A DNA stretch of 13,312 bases from an uncultured Streptomyces sp. (GTDB lineage: Bacteria > Actinomycetota > Actinomycetes > Streptomycetales > Streptomycetaceae): NCBI GenBank assembly GCA_946480485.1, contig CAMLJW010000102.1:1-13312 (forward strand), written 5' to 3'. The stretch's first letter is position 1. Every line of letters starts with the position of its first letter. Positions 1 through 6,267 of this stretch are shown here, piece after piece. The translations under genes were made by a program, and so were the position numbers. Below the pieces are notes generated by a model. That model made no database searches. It saw only the letters and a list, made by a program, of their open reading frames with translations, and was not told the DNA's origin.

Positions 1-177
1 GAGTCCGCCGGGCTTGCGGAGTCGTACGCCGGCCTCCAACAGGAGGGTGCGGGCGAGGCCGTACGAGCGGCCGATCTGCCGTGCGACGGATTCGATCGTG
101 CAGCCGGCGAGGTACAGCTGGGCGGCGCGGGTGCGGGCGCGGGTTCTGGTTTCGCCGGTGAGGCGGGTGCCGGACAT
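1..177 (-). CDS. Small helix-turn-helix protein, partial (runs off the left edge)
   Basis: The reading frame begins at ATG 177-175 and stays open through 59 codons to the window edge, so the C-terminus is missing. AAGGA sits 7 bases upstream of the ATG. Residues about 17-52 form a helix-turn-helix: AAQLYLAG, CTIESVARQIG, RSYGLARTLLLEAG. The pattern (Arg/Ala-rich helix, short turn, a recognition helix with RSYGxxRxLLxEAGV) is that of small Streptomyces HTH proteins of about 60-70 residues, with the arginine- and glycine-rich tail beginning at RLRKPGG. It probably binds DNA; its target is unknown. It lies downstream of the large leftward cluster but behind a strong hairpin (204-241) and with its own ribosome binding site, so it may be a separate unit or be expressed by read-through. 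Confidence 0.75.
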   Translation of the reverse strand, partial: MSGTRLTGETRTRARTRAAQLYLAGCTIESVARQIGRSYGLARTLLLEAGVRLRKPGGL

Positions 178-203
178 CCGTGGTCCTTTCTGTGGGTTGG
201 GGT

Positions 204-241
204 CCCGGGAGCCCGCCCTGGGGGTGTGGCGGGCTCCCGGG
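204..241 (-). terminator. Strong hairpin ending the leftward gene cluster
   Basis: A perfect 14-bp inverted repeat, CCCGGGAGCCCGCC (204-217) and its complement (228-241), encloses a 10-base loop. It lies 41 bases past the stop codon of the 283-606 gene and before the next leftward gene. There is no T-run, but many high-GC actinobacterial terminators lack one. It could terminate or attenuate the cluster. Confidence 0.7.
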
Positions 242-282
242 TGACGGCCGCGTTGGGGGAAGTCGGGCCGTCCGTCAGGTGG

Positions 283-606
283 TCAGGAAAGGTCCGGGAT
301 CAGCAGCCAGCCCGGCTCCGGGTGGTCGGCGTGCCCGAGCTTCACCGCGGCCTTGTGCAGCGCCGTGTTCCAGGCGGGGACCTCGTACCGCTGGAACGAC
401 TGCGGAGAGATGGCCTTGAAGTCGCCGAGGTTGGCTTCCTCGCACTCGGTGACGAGGAACGTCATGTCGCGGTCGTAGTCGCCTGCGTGGAGGTAGCCGA
501 CGCGCGCGTTGTCGGGCTGGTCCTTCAGGGCCTCTTCGAGGGCGTCCGAGTTGGTGGCGGGGATCTGGAAGCCGTAGGCGAAGTAGGTGGAGTGGTAGAG
601 GCCCAT
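283..606 (-). CDS. Hypothetical protein (107 aa), last gene of the leftward cluster
   Basis: The start is ATG 606-604, which shares one base with the TGA of the preceding gene (TGATG); GGAGG lies 10 bases upstream inside that gene. A longer in-frame extension exists but begins in the neighbour's coding sequence and is Arg-rich nonsense. The protein is acidic and soluble, with no membrane segment and a single cysteine. It starts MGLYHSTYFAYGFQIP, has an acidic helix at about 19-32, and ends in HPEPGWLLIPDLS. I do not recognise the family. Its position at the end of a coupled phage early cluster suggests a non-essential accessory or host-interaction role, which is inference from location only. 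Confidence 0.8.
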   Translation of the reverse strand: MGLYHSTYFAYGFQIPATNSDALEEALKDQPDNARVGYLHAGDYDRDMTFLVTECEEANLGDFKAISPQSFQRYEVPAWNTALHKAAVKLGHADHPEPGWLLIPDLS

Positions 607-980
607 CAGCCCGCCACCTCCGTCATGACGTGCCGCTCCCACTTGCCGCCGAACACGTCGTCCCGGAACTTGTCCGGCGTGACCATGCCGAACTGCTTTC
701 CGCACTGGCAGCGGCCGTAGAACTCGCAGTCGCCGTACTCGATGACGAGCGCGTGGCCGCCCTGCCACGTCGTCGGGAAGTCGGGGTCGATTTGCGAGGC
801 GATGATCGTGGCGAGCATTTTGGCTGCTTCGGCGACGAGTTCGGGGTAGTGGTCGAGGCCGTCTTCTTCGCCGCACTCGTAGTTTTTGTGGATGTCGTAG
901 TCGACTTCGTTGACGAGGGCGCGGACGAAGAGGTCGAGGACGGCCGGGTTGGCGAGTTGGGCGGCGGTGCGGTCGGTCAT
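606..980 (-). CDS. Hypothetical protein with CxC-type zinc-knuckle motif (124 aa)
   Basis: Starts at ATG 980-978, overlapping the previous stop by ATGA, and ends in the TGATG junction with the next gene. The N-terminal half is a helical, acidic region (NPAVLDLFVRALVNEVDYD). The C-terminal half carries Cys85, Cys91, Cys93 and an earlier Cys36 in the contexts YGDCEFYGRCQCGKQFG and NYECGEED, so metal binding is plausible. No catalytic motif or membrane segment is visible and I do not recognise the family. Tight coupling on both sides places it in the phage early transcript. Confidence 0.82.
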   Translation of the reverse strand: MTDRTAAQLANPAVLDLFVRALVNEVDYDIHKNYECGEEDGLDHYPELVAEAAKMLATIIASQIDPDFPTTWQGGHALVIEYGDCEFYGRCQCGKQFGMVTPDKFRDDVFGGKWERHVMTEVAG

Positions 981-1225
981 GTCTGTCCGTTCTGGTGGTA
1001 GGCGTCGGCGGCTTCGGCGGCCTGTTGGGCGAGGGCGTCTTCCGCGTGGACTTTGTGCGCGGGATTGCCCTTGGAGTCGCGGAGTTGGGTCGGCTGCCCG
1101 CAGTACCGGCAGGGCTGCGGGCCCGTGTAGTCCCAGTGCCTGGAGTCGTTCCAGTTGAGGAGCGCCCCGGGCACGTACTCCGGGTCGGGTTTGGGTGGGG
1201 CGCGGCGGCGCTTGCGGCCGCTCAC
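977..1225 (-). CDS. Small zinc-finger-like protein (82 aa)
   Basis: The start is GTG 1225-1223, overlapping the TGA of the WhiB-like gene (GTGA). The apparent longer frame upstream is antisense noise inside that gene. The N-terminus is very basic (SGRKRRRAPPK), followed by GPQPCRYCGQP (Cys39, Cys42) and NPAHKVHAED (His57, His60), a CxxC...HxxxH arrangement often seen in small phage zinc proteins. The tail is alanine-rich and helical. A nucleic-acid-binding role would suit the basic N-terminus and putative zinc site, but this is inference. It ends in an ATGA overlap with the next gene. Confidence 0.8.
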   Translation of the reverse strand: MSGRKRRRAPPKPDPEYVPGALLNWNDSRHWDYTGPQPCRYCGQPTQLRDSKGNPAHKVHAEDALAQQAAEAADAYHQNGQT

Positions 1226-1794
1226 GCCGCGGCCTTCAGCTGCTCGCGGATCTCCCGGTCCGTGAGGCACCCCGGGGCAACGCACCGGTCGCGGTCGCAC
1301 GCCTGCATCGCCAGGCCTTCTGGGTCGCGGCCGTGGCCGATCTGGAAGGCGAACTTCCGGACGGTGAGGCGCATGTCGCGTAGGCCCACGACTGGGTAGG
1401 CGCCAGTCCAGATCAGGTGCCCGTCGGTTGTGGGCTCGGTGTGCCTGTCGTACAGGTTGCGTAGTTCTTCGGGGTTTGGTGTGGTGCGCAGCTTCTGCTG
1501 TTCCAGGACCTGCGCGGCGGTGAGGCGTTTCTCGTAGGCGCGGCGGCGTTGGGTTTTGGTCTGTCCGCCGCGGATGCCGTGCCGGTGGGTGGCGCCTTTG
1601 TCGCCTTCTTCGTCGAGGGCGGCTTGCAGGCATTCCTCACGCACGGGACAGGGGGCGCAGATGGCTTTGGCGTCTGCAATGTCGGCGGCGTTGCTGTCGG
1701 GGAACATGGTGTCGCCGAGGCCGAGGCAGGCGGCGTGTTGCAGCCAGGCGCGGGCTGGTTTGGTGTCGAGGGTGGAGCCGGTGTGGTTGCTCAT
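1222..1794 (-). CDS. WhiB-family iron-sulfur regulator with extra C-terminal Cys-rich (HNH-like) domain
   Basis: Starts at ATG 1794-1792 (ATGA overlap with the upstream gene; GGAGG about 8 bases upstream); 190 aa. Residues 17-80 are a WhiB domain: Cys23, then CAPCPVREEC giving Cys46, Cys49 and Cys55 as the [4Fe-4S] ligands, followed by the GIRGG turn at 73-77 and a basic segment. WhiB proteins are actinobacterial, usually 80-130 aa, and regulate transcription through the sigma factor; phage members can modulate host development or superinfection. Unusually, residues about 105-190 add a second domain containing LIWTGAYP, RKFAFQIGHGR and ACDRDRCVAPGCLTD (Cys166, Cys171, Cys176). This resembles the Cys-bearing end of phage HNH endonucleases, but the usual catalytic histidine pair is not evident. 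The WhiB part is secure; the tail's function is open. Confidence 0.88.
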   Translation of the reverse strand: MSNHTGSTLDTKPARAWLQHAACLGLGDTMFPDSNAADIADAKAICAPCPVREECLQAALDEEGDKGATHRHGIRGGQTKTQRRRAYEKRLTAAQVLEQQKLRTTPNPEELRNLYDRHTEPTTDGHLIWTGAYPVVGLRDMRLTVRKFAFQIGHGRDPEGLAMQACDRDRCVAPGCLTDREIREQLKAAA

Positions 1795-2060
1795 GCTTTC
1801 CCCTCCTCCTCTCGGTGTTCGTGGATGGCGTCCCAGAGGCGCGTGTATCCGGCGTCGAGGTCGTCGGTGCAGGCGAGGATCCGGCGGCATTCGTCGAGGT
1901 CGGCGAGATTCGTGCCCGGCTGGTTGTCGGGTGCGGGTGGTGTGAGGGCGGTGCGGGTGCGGGCTTCGGCGTCCCGCAGGGCGCGGCGGACCTGCCAGGC
2001 GCAGACGAGGGCGCCGACGGTGGAGACGGCGAGGATGACGAGGAGCTGGCTGGTGCTCAT
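1791..2060 (-). CDS. Small single-pass membrane protein (89 aa)
   Basis: Starts at ATG 2060-2058 with an ATGA overlap to the RuvC-like gene and ends with an ATGA overlap into the WhiB-like gene. Residues about 5-22 (QLLVILAVSTVGALVCAW) form one hydrophobic helix followed by QVRRALRD, so by the positive-inside rule the bulk of the protein is cytoplasmic. The remainder is hydrophilic, with a proline-rich linker and a charged C-terminus (EHREEEGKA). It is not a recognised family. Small membrane proteins in early phage operons sometimes act in superinfection exclusion, but nothing in this sequence shows that. Confidence 0.8.
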   Translation of the reverse strand: MSTSQLLVILAVSTVGALVCAWQVRRALRDAEARTRTALTPPAPDNQPGTNLADLDECRRILACTDDLDAGYTRLWDAIHEHREEEGKA

Positions 2061-2632
2061 GACGGCATCACCTGCTCTCGGGTGGGCCACGCGACCTTGG
2101 CGAGGCGCTCGCGCTGCGCCTTCGGCAGGTCGAACTCCGGCTGCCCGTAGTGGTCGAGCCCGGCGGCGCGGAGCCACCAGGCGTCGCACTGGTTGTCGTC
2201 GCCGAACTCCCGCCCGGCCCGCTTGTACGCAGCCATCACCATCGGCGTTTTGTCGCCGGAGCCCTTGCCTGTCGCGTACGCCTTCAGCGTGGCCGGGACG
2301 ACCAGCGCGTACGGGATACCCGCACGCAGGAGGACAGCCCGGACAACGCCGTGCACCATGCCGGTGATGCCTGCGGCCATGGCGTGCTTGGGCAGGTCTT
2401 CGATGACGGCGAGGTCCACGGTGCTGCCGTCGCCGATCATGCTGGCGAGGGCATCGGCGATGTGGACAAGCCGCCGGTCGCCGTCCTTCTGCCGGGTCTT
2501 GACGGTGAGGGTGGCGCCGTCGGTGAGACAGACGCCGGTGGCGGTCAGGCTGAGGTCGAGTCCGAGGACTCGCAGGCCAGGGGCCCCGGCCGCCGAAGCG
2601 GCCGAACCCTCGGACAGGATGGGCGCGGTCAC
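2057..2632 (-). CDS. RuvC-like Holliday-junction resolvase (RNase H fold)
   Basis: GTG start at 2632-2630 in a GTGA overlap; 191 aa, close to the size of RuvC-type proteins. The RNase H-like core begins after a short Ala/Gly-rich leader: RVLGLDLSLTATGV with Asp26 on strand 1, LAVIEDLP with Glu78 on strand 4, and GDDNQCDAWWL with Asp145/Asp146 and Asp150 at the C-terminal helix. These match the acidic metal-binding set of RuvC-like resolvases. The enzyme would cut branched DNA intermediates arising in phage recombination and replication, acting in the cytoplasm. It is encoded in the same cluster as an exonuclease and an endonuclease VII-type nuclease, another enzyme class that cuts branched DNA, so junction-resolving capacity may be duplicated. 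Confidence 0.88.
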   Translation of the reverse strand: MTAPILSEGSAASAAGAPGLRVLGLDLSLTATGVCLTDGATLTVKTRQKDGDRRLVHIADALASMIGDGSTVDLAVIEDLPKHAMAAGITGMVHGVVRAVLLRAGIPYALVVPATLKAYATGKGSGDKTPMVMAAYKRAGREFGDDNQCDAWWLRAAGLDHYGQPEFDLPKAQRERLAKVAWPTREQVMPS

Positions 2633-3096
2633 TTGCGGACCTCGCTCTCACCCTCGAACGGCTCCAGCAGCGCGTACGCGGCCTGCCGGTCGCCGTGGAG
2701 GTACTCGACGGCGTAGTCCCCGAGCCGCTCGCGCTTCAGCCATCCGCGCTGCTCCGCGATGAACCCGGCGTCGTCCCAGTGGCCGGAGGTGTAGCCGTTG
2801 GTGGCGCTGCTGCCGTTCTCGTCGGCGCGGTCGAGGCGGGAGGGCGGGAACCCGTACTCGATGGCGGTCTCCCTCGACCACACCCCGGCGGGCATGTCGC
2901 AGCTGTTGGACCACAGGACGTACAGATCCTTGTCGGGTGCGGCTTTGACGAGGAGGCCACGCAGCTGGGGGTCGTTCGCTGCCTTGGCTTCGGCGAGCTC
3001 GGCAGTGAGTTGGGCGTTCTCTTGCTCCAGGGCGACCGCGATCCGGCGGGCGCGTTCCAGGTTGGCTAGGAGTTCGGTGGTGGTGGGCGTGGTCAC
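2629..3096 (-). CDS. Hypothetical protein with N-terminal coiled coil (155 aa)
   Basis: The most likely start is GTG 3096-3094, in the GTGA overlap with the membrane-protein gene; the longer upstream frame runs antisense to that gene's real reading frame. Residues about 8-40 (LLANLERARRIAVALEQENAQLTAELAEAK) are a clear heptad-patterned coiled coil. The rest is a soluble globular region with LYVLWSNSCDMPAGVWSRET, an Asp/Gly/Ser-rich stretch, then DDAGFIAEQRGWLKRERLGDYAVEYLHGD. Function is unknown; oligomerisation through the coiled coil is likely. It ends with a GTGA overlap into the RuvC-like gene. Confidence 0.78.
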   Translation of the reverse strand: MTTPTTTELLANLERARRIAVALEQENAQLTAELAEAKAANDPQLRGLLVKAAPDKDLYVLWSNSCDMPAGVWSRETAIEYGFPPSRLDRADENGSSATNGYTSGHWDDAGFIAEQRGWLKRERLGDYAVEYLHGDRQAAYALLEPFEGESEVRK

Positions 3097-3341
3097 TGGT
3101 CCCCCAGGGTGGTTGTGGTGGTGCGGCAGTCCAGGCACATCAGGCCGCCCGTCGCGAACCGGACATGTAGGGCGGGCCGGTGCTCGACAACGCACCACGC
3201 CTCGACCTGAGCGAGCGCCTGCACCGGCCGCAGCAGCGCCTCCGGAGCACGCTGGGCGCCGGTTCCGGGCCGTACGGCGCGGGAGATGAGGACGACCGCG
3301 ACAGCCACGGTCAGGGCGGCGAGGATCAGCCACGGGTTCAC
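3093..3341 (-). CDS. Small membrane protein with C-terminal CxxC (82 aa)
   Basis: GTG 3341-3339 overlaps the stop of the coiled-coil gene (GTGA). Residues 3-20 (PWLILAALTVAVAVVLIS) form one membrane helix right at the N-terminus, followed by RAVRPG, consistent with a signal-anchor and cytoplasmic body. Near the end is MCLDC (Cys69, Cys72), with Cys50 and His54 earlier in AWCVVEHRP, so a zinc site is possible. It is not a recognised family. The adjacent coiled-coil genes on both sides could encode partners, which is inference from gene order. Confidence 0.75.
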   Translation of the reverse strand: MNPWLILAALTVAVAVVLISRAVRPGTGAQRAPEALLRPVQALAQVEAWCVVEHRPALHVRFATGGLMCLDCRTTTTTLGDQ

Positions 3342-3862
3342 GACGTCGCCCCCTGCCGCAGGTCGTGCAGCTCCCGGGTGTCCGCGATATGCGAGACCTG
3401 CATCTCGTCGAGGCGCTGCTGCAACGCCGCGCACCGGGCCTCCGCCCGCCGTAGCCGGGCCGACGACGCTTCACGGCGTACGTTCGGGGCGCCGTCGACG
3501 GTGGGCGTCTCACGCCGTGCGGTACGGGCGGTGTTGGCCCGCTCTTCGGCGGCTTTGACCTTGGCGGCCATTTCGTCCAACTTGGTGTTCGCTTGCACGC
3601 CGAGCGCGGTCAGTTCTTCCACGCGTGCTTCGAGGCAGGCGACGTGCTCGGCGTCGGTGCGGTCCTCCAGGCGGCGGGTGAGTTCGGTGTTCCGGCTTAC
3701 CAGCCGCCGGTTCGCGGTATCAGCCTCGGCAAGCCAGCGGGCGAGCTGGAGGCGCTCGGCCTCGCACTTGTCGAGGCGCTTCTCGGTGGCCACGACGCGG
3801 GCGCGGAGCCGGGTGATCTCGTCGAGGGCAATGTTCAGGCGGCGGCGGGTGACAAACCACAT
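3338..3862 (-). CDS. Long coiled-coil protein (174 aa)
   Basis: Two starts are possible at the junction GTGATG: ATG 3862-3860 (TGATG overlap, chosen here) or GTG one codon earlier at 3865-3863 (GTGA overlap). A GGGGG run upstream would suit either. Almost the whole protein is charged helix with heptads: residues about 8-70, 76-115 and 133-165 are coiled-coil-like, broken by a Pro/Gly linker near 119-127 (TPTVDGAP). The N-terminus (MWFVTRRR) is short and hydrophobic but not a membrane helix. No enzyme motif is visible. A structural or scaffolding role, or association with the neighbouring membrane protein, is possible but unproven. Confidence 0.8.
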   Translation of the reverse strand: MWFVTRRRLNIALDEITRLRARVVATEKRLDKCEAERLQLARWLAEADTANRRLVSRNTELTRRLEDRTDAEHVACLEARVEELTALGVQANTKLDEMAAKVKAAEERANTARTARRETPTVDGAPNVRREASSARLRRAEARCAALQQRLDEMQVSHIADTRELHDLRQGATS

Positions 3863-4689
3863 CACGATGCACCCCCGTCGCGCTGCGCCGGGATGGGGCG
3901 AATCGGCCACGTGCCGTCGATCACGACATCCGGGTCCGTCTTACGGAAGTGCTCCTGCAACCCGGCCGCCCGCTCGGCAGCCCACCCGACCTGGCGGCGG
4001 TGCAGCTCCTCCACATCGATCCCAGCGAGATCGTCGAACCGGTCGTACGGGCCCCGCGAGTTGCGCAGGTTCTGCACCCACTCAGGGCGCTGCGGTCGCG
4101 GAAGGTGGGCGATGTTGCCCATATGCCAGGCGGCGCGAGCGGACATCAGCGCGTCGTACGTCGCACCGTGCGCCTTCTCGTCATCCCAGCCCAGGCCGTA
4201 GGTCTGGGCGGTGGTCTTCATCTCGTACGCGCCCTGGTCCTTCGAGACCCGCTTGCGGTAGGGCGCGGCGTACCAGTCGAGGATCATCGTGTCGACGACC
4301 CGGGTGAGCGGCTGTCGGCAGATCCCTTCGAGGCTGTCGCCGAGGTGACGACGGCATTCGCGGTCGATCAGGTTGAGGTCGTAGCCGCCAAGGTTGTGGC
4401 CGACCAACGGAGTGCCGGCCGCGACGACTTCGGCGATCGCCTTCGCGATCTCGCCGACTCCTTGTTCGGCGGGTATTCCGTGCTTGGCCGCATGCTCGTC
4501 GGTGATCTTGTGCTTCTCGATCGCTCCGGGTTCCATCGGGATTCCGGGGTTGATCAGCCACTCTTGGGGGTCGGTGTCGAGTCCGCCGCCGACGAGGATG
4601 AGGGCGCACGTGACGATCCGCGCGGTTTCGGGGTGCTTATCGCTCGCCTCAAAATCGAGGGCGGCCATGCGGCCAAGGTGCCAGCTCAT
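3862..4689 (-). CDS. DnaQ-like DEDDh 3'-5' exonuclease
   Basis: Starts at ATG 4689 with GGAGGA 7 bases upstream, the first gene after an 81-base gap; 275 aa. The DEDD motifs are in order: Exo I at LDFEASD (Asp12, Glu14), Exo II at LVGHNLGGYDLNLID (Asp104), Exo III at AHGATYDALMS (His174, Asp179). The histidine five residues before the last aspartate makes it the DEDDh subclass, as in DNA polymerase III epsilon subunits and related exonucleases. The C-terminal 80 residues are an added tail (EWVQNLRNSRGPYDRFDDLAG...), helical and not recognised. It probably trims 3' ends in phage DNA replication or recombination, or degrades host nucleic acid. It is coupled to the coiled-coil gene downstream. 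Confidence 0.88.
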   Translation of the reverse strand: MSWHLGRMAALDFEASDKHPETARIVTCALILVGGGLDTDPQEWLINPGIPMEPGAIEKHKITDEHAAKHGIPAEQGVGEIAKAIAEVVAAGTPLVGHNLGGYDLNLIDRECRRHLGDSLEGICRQPLTRVVDTMILDWYAAPYRKRVSKDQGAYEMKTTAQTYGLGWDDEKAHGATYDALMSARAAWHMGNIAHLPRPQRPEWVQNLRNSRGPYDRFDDLAGIDVEELHRRQVGWAAERAAGLQEHFRKTDPDVVIDGTWPIRPIPAQRDGGAS

Positions 4690-4734
4690 GGGCTGGTCCT
4701 CCGTTCGATGGGTGTGGTGTGCTGGGGCCGGCCG

Positions 4735-4759
4735 CCCCGCTCGGTTGCTGCGAGCGGGG
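4735..4759 (-). terminator. Intergenic hairpin within the leftward cluster
   Basis: A 9-bp perfect inverted repeat CCCCGCTCG / CGAGCGGGG with a 7-base loop lies in the 81-base gap between the endonuclease VII-type gene and the exonuclease gene. There is no T-tract, so it may only attenuate transcription or mark an RNA-processing point. Confidence 0.45.
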
Positions 4760-4770
4760 CTGGCTGGACG

Positions 4771-5244
4771 TCATGCGGCCTCGGCCGCGTCGTAGTTCAA
4801 GAGCGGATTACCGGCGCCGTACTCGGCGAGATAGGCCGTGGCCTGATCGCGGAGTTTCTCGAAGGCGCCAAGCTGGGTGTTGCACACGCCGCACAGCAGG
4901 CCGCGGACTCGTCCGGACTTGTGGCAGTGGTCGACGACCAGGCGCTTCTTCGGGGCGGGCGGATTCGAACAGATCGCGCAGGCCCCACCCTGGGCGGCGA
5001 GCATCTCCAGGTACTGCTCCAGGGTGATGCCGTACTGGCCACGCAGCTTCTCGCGGAGCCTGTTCTCTGGCGAGCGTCGGCCGTGCCTTTCACGCCGGTC
5101 TGCTTCGGACCGGCACTGAGCGCAGATGTTGCGGCGCCTCTCGCCGTAGCCGCGAAGGTGGAACTCTGCGGGCTGCTTCGCTGTGCGACAGCGCTTACAC
5201 GTTCGGGTGGCTACCTCGAACAGCGTGGTCGACTCGGTGGACAT
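4771..5244 (-). CDS. Endonuclease VII-type HNH nuclease with extra zinc ribbon
   Basis: Start ATG 5244-5242 with AAGGAG 9-10 bases upstream; 157 aa. A longer in-frame extension lacks a good start. Two zinc sites are visible: Cys16/Cys19 (TCKRCR) with Cys41/Cys44 (CAQC), then Cys89/Cys92 (CAIC) with Cys118/Cys121 (CGVC). Between the last pairs is VVDHCHKSGRVRGLLCGVCN, the ββα-metal core of the recombination endonuclease VII family (T4 gp49 is the type member), with Asp105, His106, His108 and Asn122 as key residues. T4 endonuclease VII resolves branched DNA; many actinophage relatives are small HNH enzymes of uncertain specificity and some are mobile. The extra N-terminal ribbon is common in Streptomyces versions. 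It is flanked by gaps of 81 and 46 bases, unlike most of its neighbours, which is compatible with independent acquisition. Confidence 0.88.
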   Translation of the reverse strand: MSTESTTLFEVATRTCKRCRTAKQPAEFHLRGYGERRRNICAQCRSEADRRERHGRRSPENRLREKLRGQYGITLEQYLEMLAAQGGACAICSNPPAPKKRLVVDHCHKSGRVRGLLCGVCNTQLGAFEKLRDQATAYLAEYGAGNPLLNYDAAEAA

Positions 5245-5290
5245 GGGGATCAACTCCTTTCGCGCGGGGGCGGCCACTTCCGTGTGCGGG

Positions 5291-6265
5291 CTACGCGCGG
5301 GGCTGAGCCACTTCGGGCCACGCCGGGCGGGCGGGCTCCTCGGCGACGACTTCCGCCTCGTACACGCCGTCCTCATCCGGGGCAGGCGTCGGATCCTTGA
5401 GCCGGTCCGCGATCGCCTTCAGCGCGGCGACCAGCTCGTCATTGAGATGCCCGGCAGCGTTCGCCCGGCGGTAGACATCGCCGACGTCGTCCGGGGTGAG
5501 CGCGCCTTCCGCTTCGGCCAGATAGTCCGGCCGGGGAGCCTCGATCGCGGCCCGCGCCTGTCCGGCCGCGCCAGGGTTCAGGGCGGTCGCCGCGTTCATC
5601 GGACCGGCCAGGGCCTGCCGCGGGGTTACCCCCCGCAGCTCGACCACGACGACGGGGAACTTCTTCGTCTGCCCTTCCCGGATGACCTGCCGCGGCTCGA
5701 TCCGCAGCGTCACGGGCACGAACCCGTCGCCCTTCGTCCCGGCGAGGACCATGTCGACCATGCCGCCCCACTCCGACGCGGCGTAGAAGGAGTGGGTCTC
5801 GGCCCGCCACATGCCCATCCCGGACAGGTCCGGGAGCATCACGTTCAGGCGGGACGTAGTGGAGCAGACGGTGCCCTTCTTCTGCTGGTGCCAGTCCTCA
5901 CCGAACCGTGCGGCGCACAGGCACGGCTGACGGGACAGCAGCTCCGTGTCGCCGTCGCAGCGGCGCTGGCAGCCTCCCGCCGACCACATCTCGTTGTACT
6001 GGTTGAGCGGGTCCCCTGGGGTGATCAGGGCCTCGATCGACGACGCGCGGGTGATGACGCGCCACTGCTCGATCGTCGAGTTCAGTGGCTTCCACTGCTG
6101 CGGCTCACCGCCCCACAGATCGGCGGCCGTACGGACGTGCTCCTCGGAGTGGGAGGTGACGACCCACGTCGCGGACCGCATGGGCCTCTTGCCCTGGGTG
6201 TAGCCGGTGCGCAGTCGGCCGTGCTCGGCGGCGCGCGCCTGGATGTTGCGGAGTCGGGCGCCCAT
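5291..6265 (-). CDS. phiC31 gp3-like protein (recombination directionality factor family)
   Basis: Start ATG 6265-6263, two bases after the stop of the nuclease gene; 324 aa. The sequence has the features I associate with the phiC31/phiBT1 gp3 family: IRNIQARAAExGRLRTGY-like N-terminus (RNIQARAAEHGRLRTGY, 6-22), SATWVVTSHS at 31-40, ITPGDPLNQYNEMWS, GGCQRRCDG and PCLCAARFGEDWH, TSRLNVMLPDL, and KKFPVVVVELRG. Cys99, Cys103, Cys115, Cys117 and Cys134 may bind metal. phiC31 gp3 (about 244 aa) switches its serine integrase from integration to excision. This protein has about 80 extra C-terminal residues and, importantly, the window's integrase is of the tyrosine type. Because it follows a RecB-like nuclease directly, a role in DNA recombination or replication may be the main one here. 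Identification is from memory, without an alignment. Confidence 0.75.
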   Translation of the reverse strand: MGARLRNIQARAAEHGRLRTGYTQGKRPMRSATWVVTSHSEEHVRTAADLWGGEPQQWKPLNSTIEQWRVITRASSIEALITPGDPLNQYNEMWSAGGCQRRCDGDTELLSRQPCLCAARFGEDWHQQKKGTVCSTTSRLNVMLPDLSGMGMWRAETHSFYAASEWGGMVDMVLAGTKGDGFVPVTLRIEPRQVIREGQTKKFPVVVVELRGVTPRQALAGPMNAATALNPGAAGQARAAIEAPRPDYLAEAEGALTPDDVGDVYRRANAAGHLNDELVAALKAIADRLKDPTPAPDEDGVYEAEVVAEEPARPAWPEVAQPRA

Positions 6266-6267
6266 GG

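Noticed and set aside
14..244. Rightward reading frame at the left end
   Set aside because: It is antisense to the HTH gene, crosses the perfect hairpin at 204-241, and has no ribosome binding site.
3949..5400. Long rightward open frame of 483 codons
   Set aside because: It runs antisense to the DEDDh exonuclease and endonuclease VII-type genes, both with clear motifs; long shadow frames are expected at this GC content.
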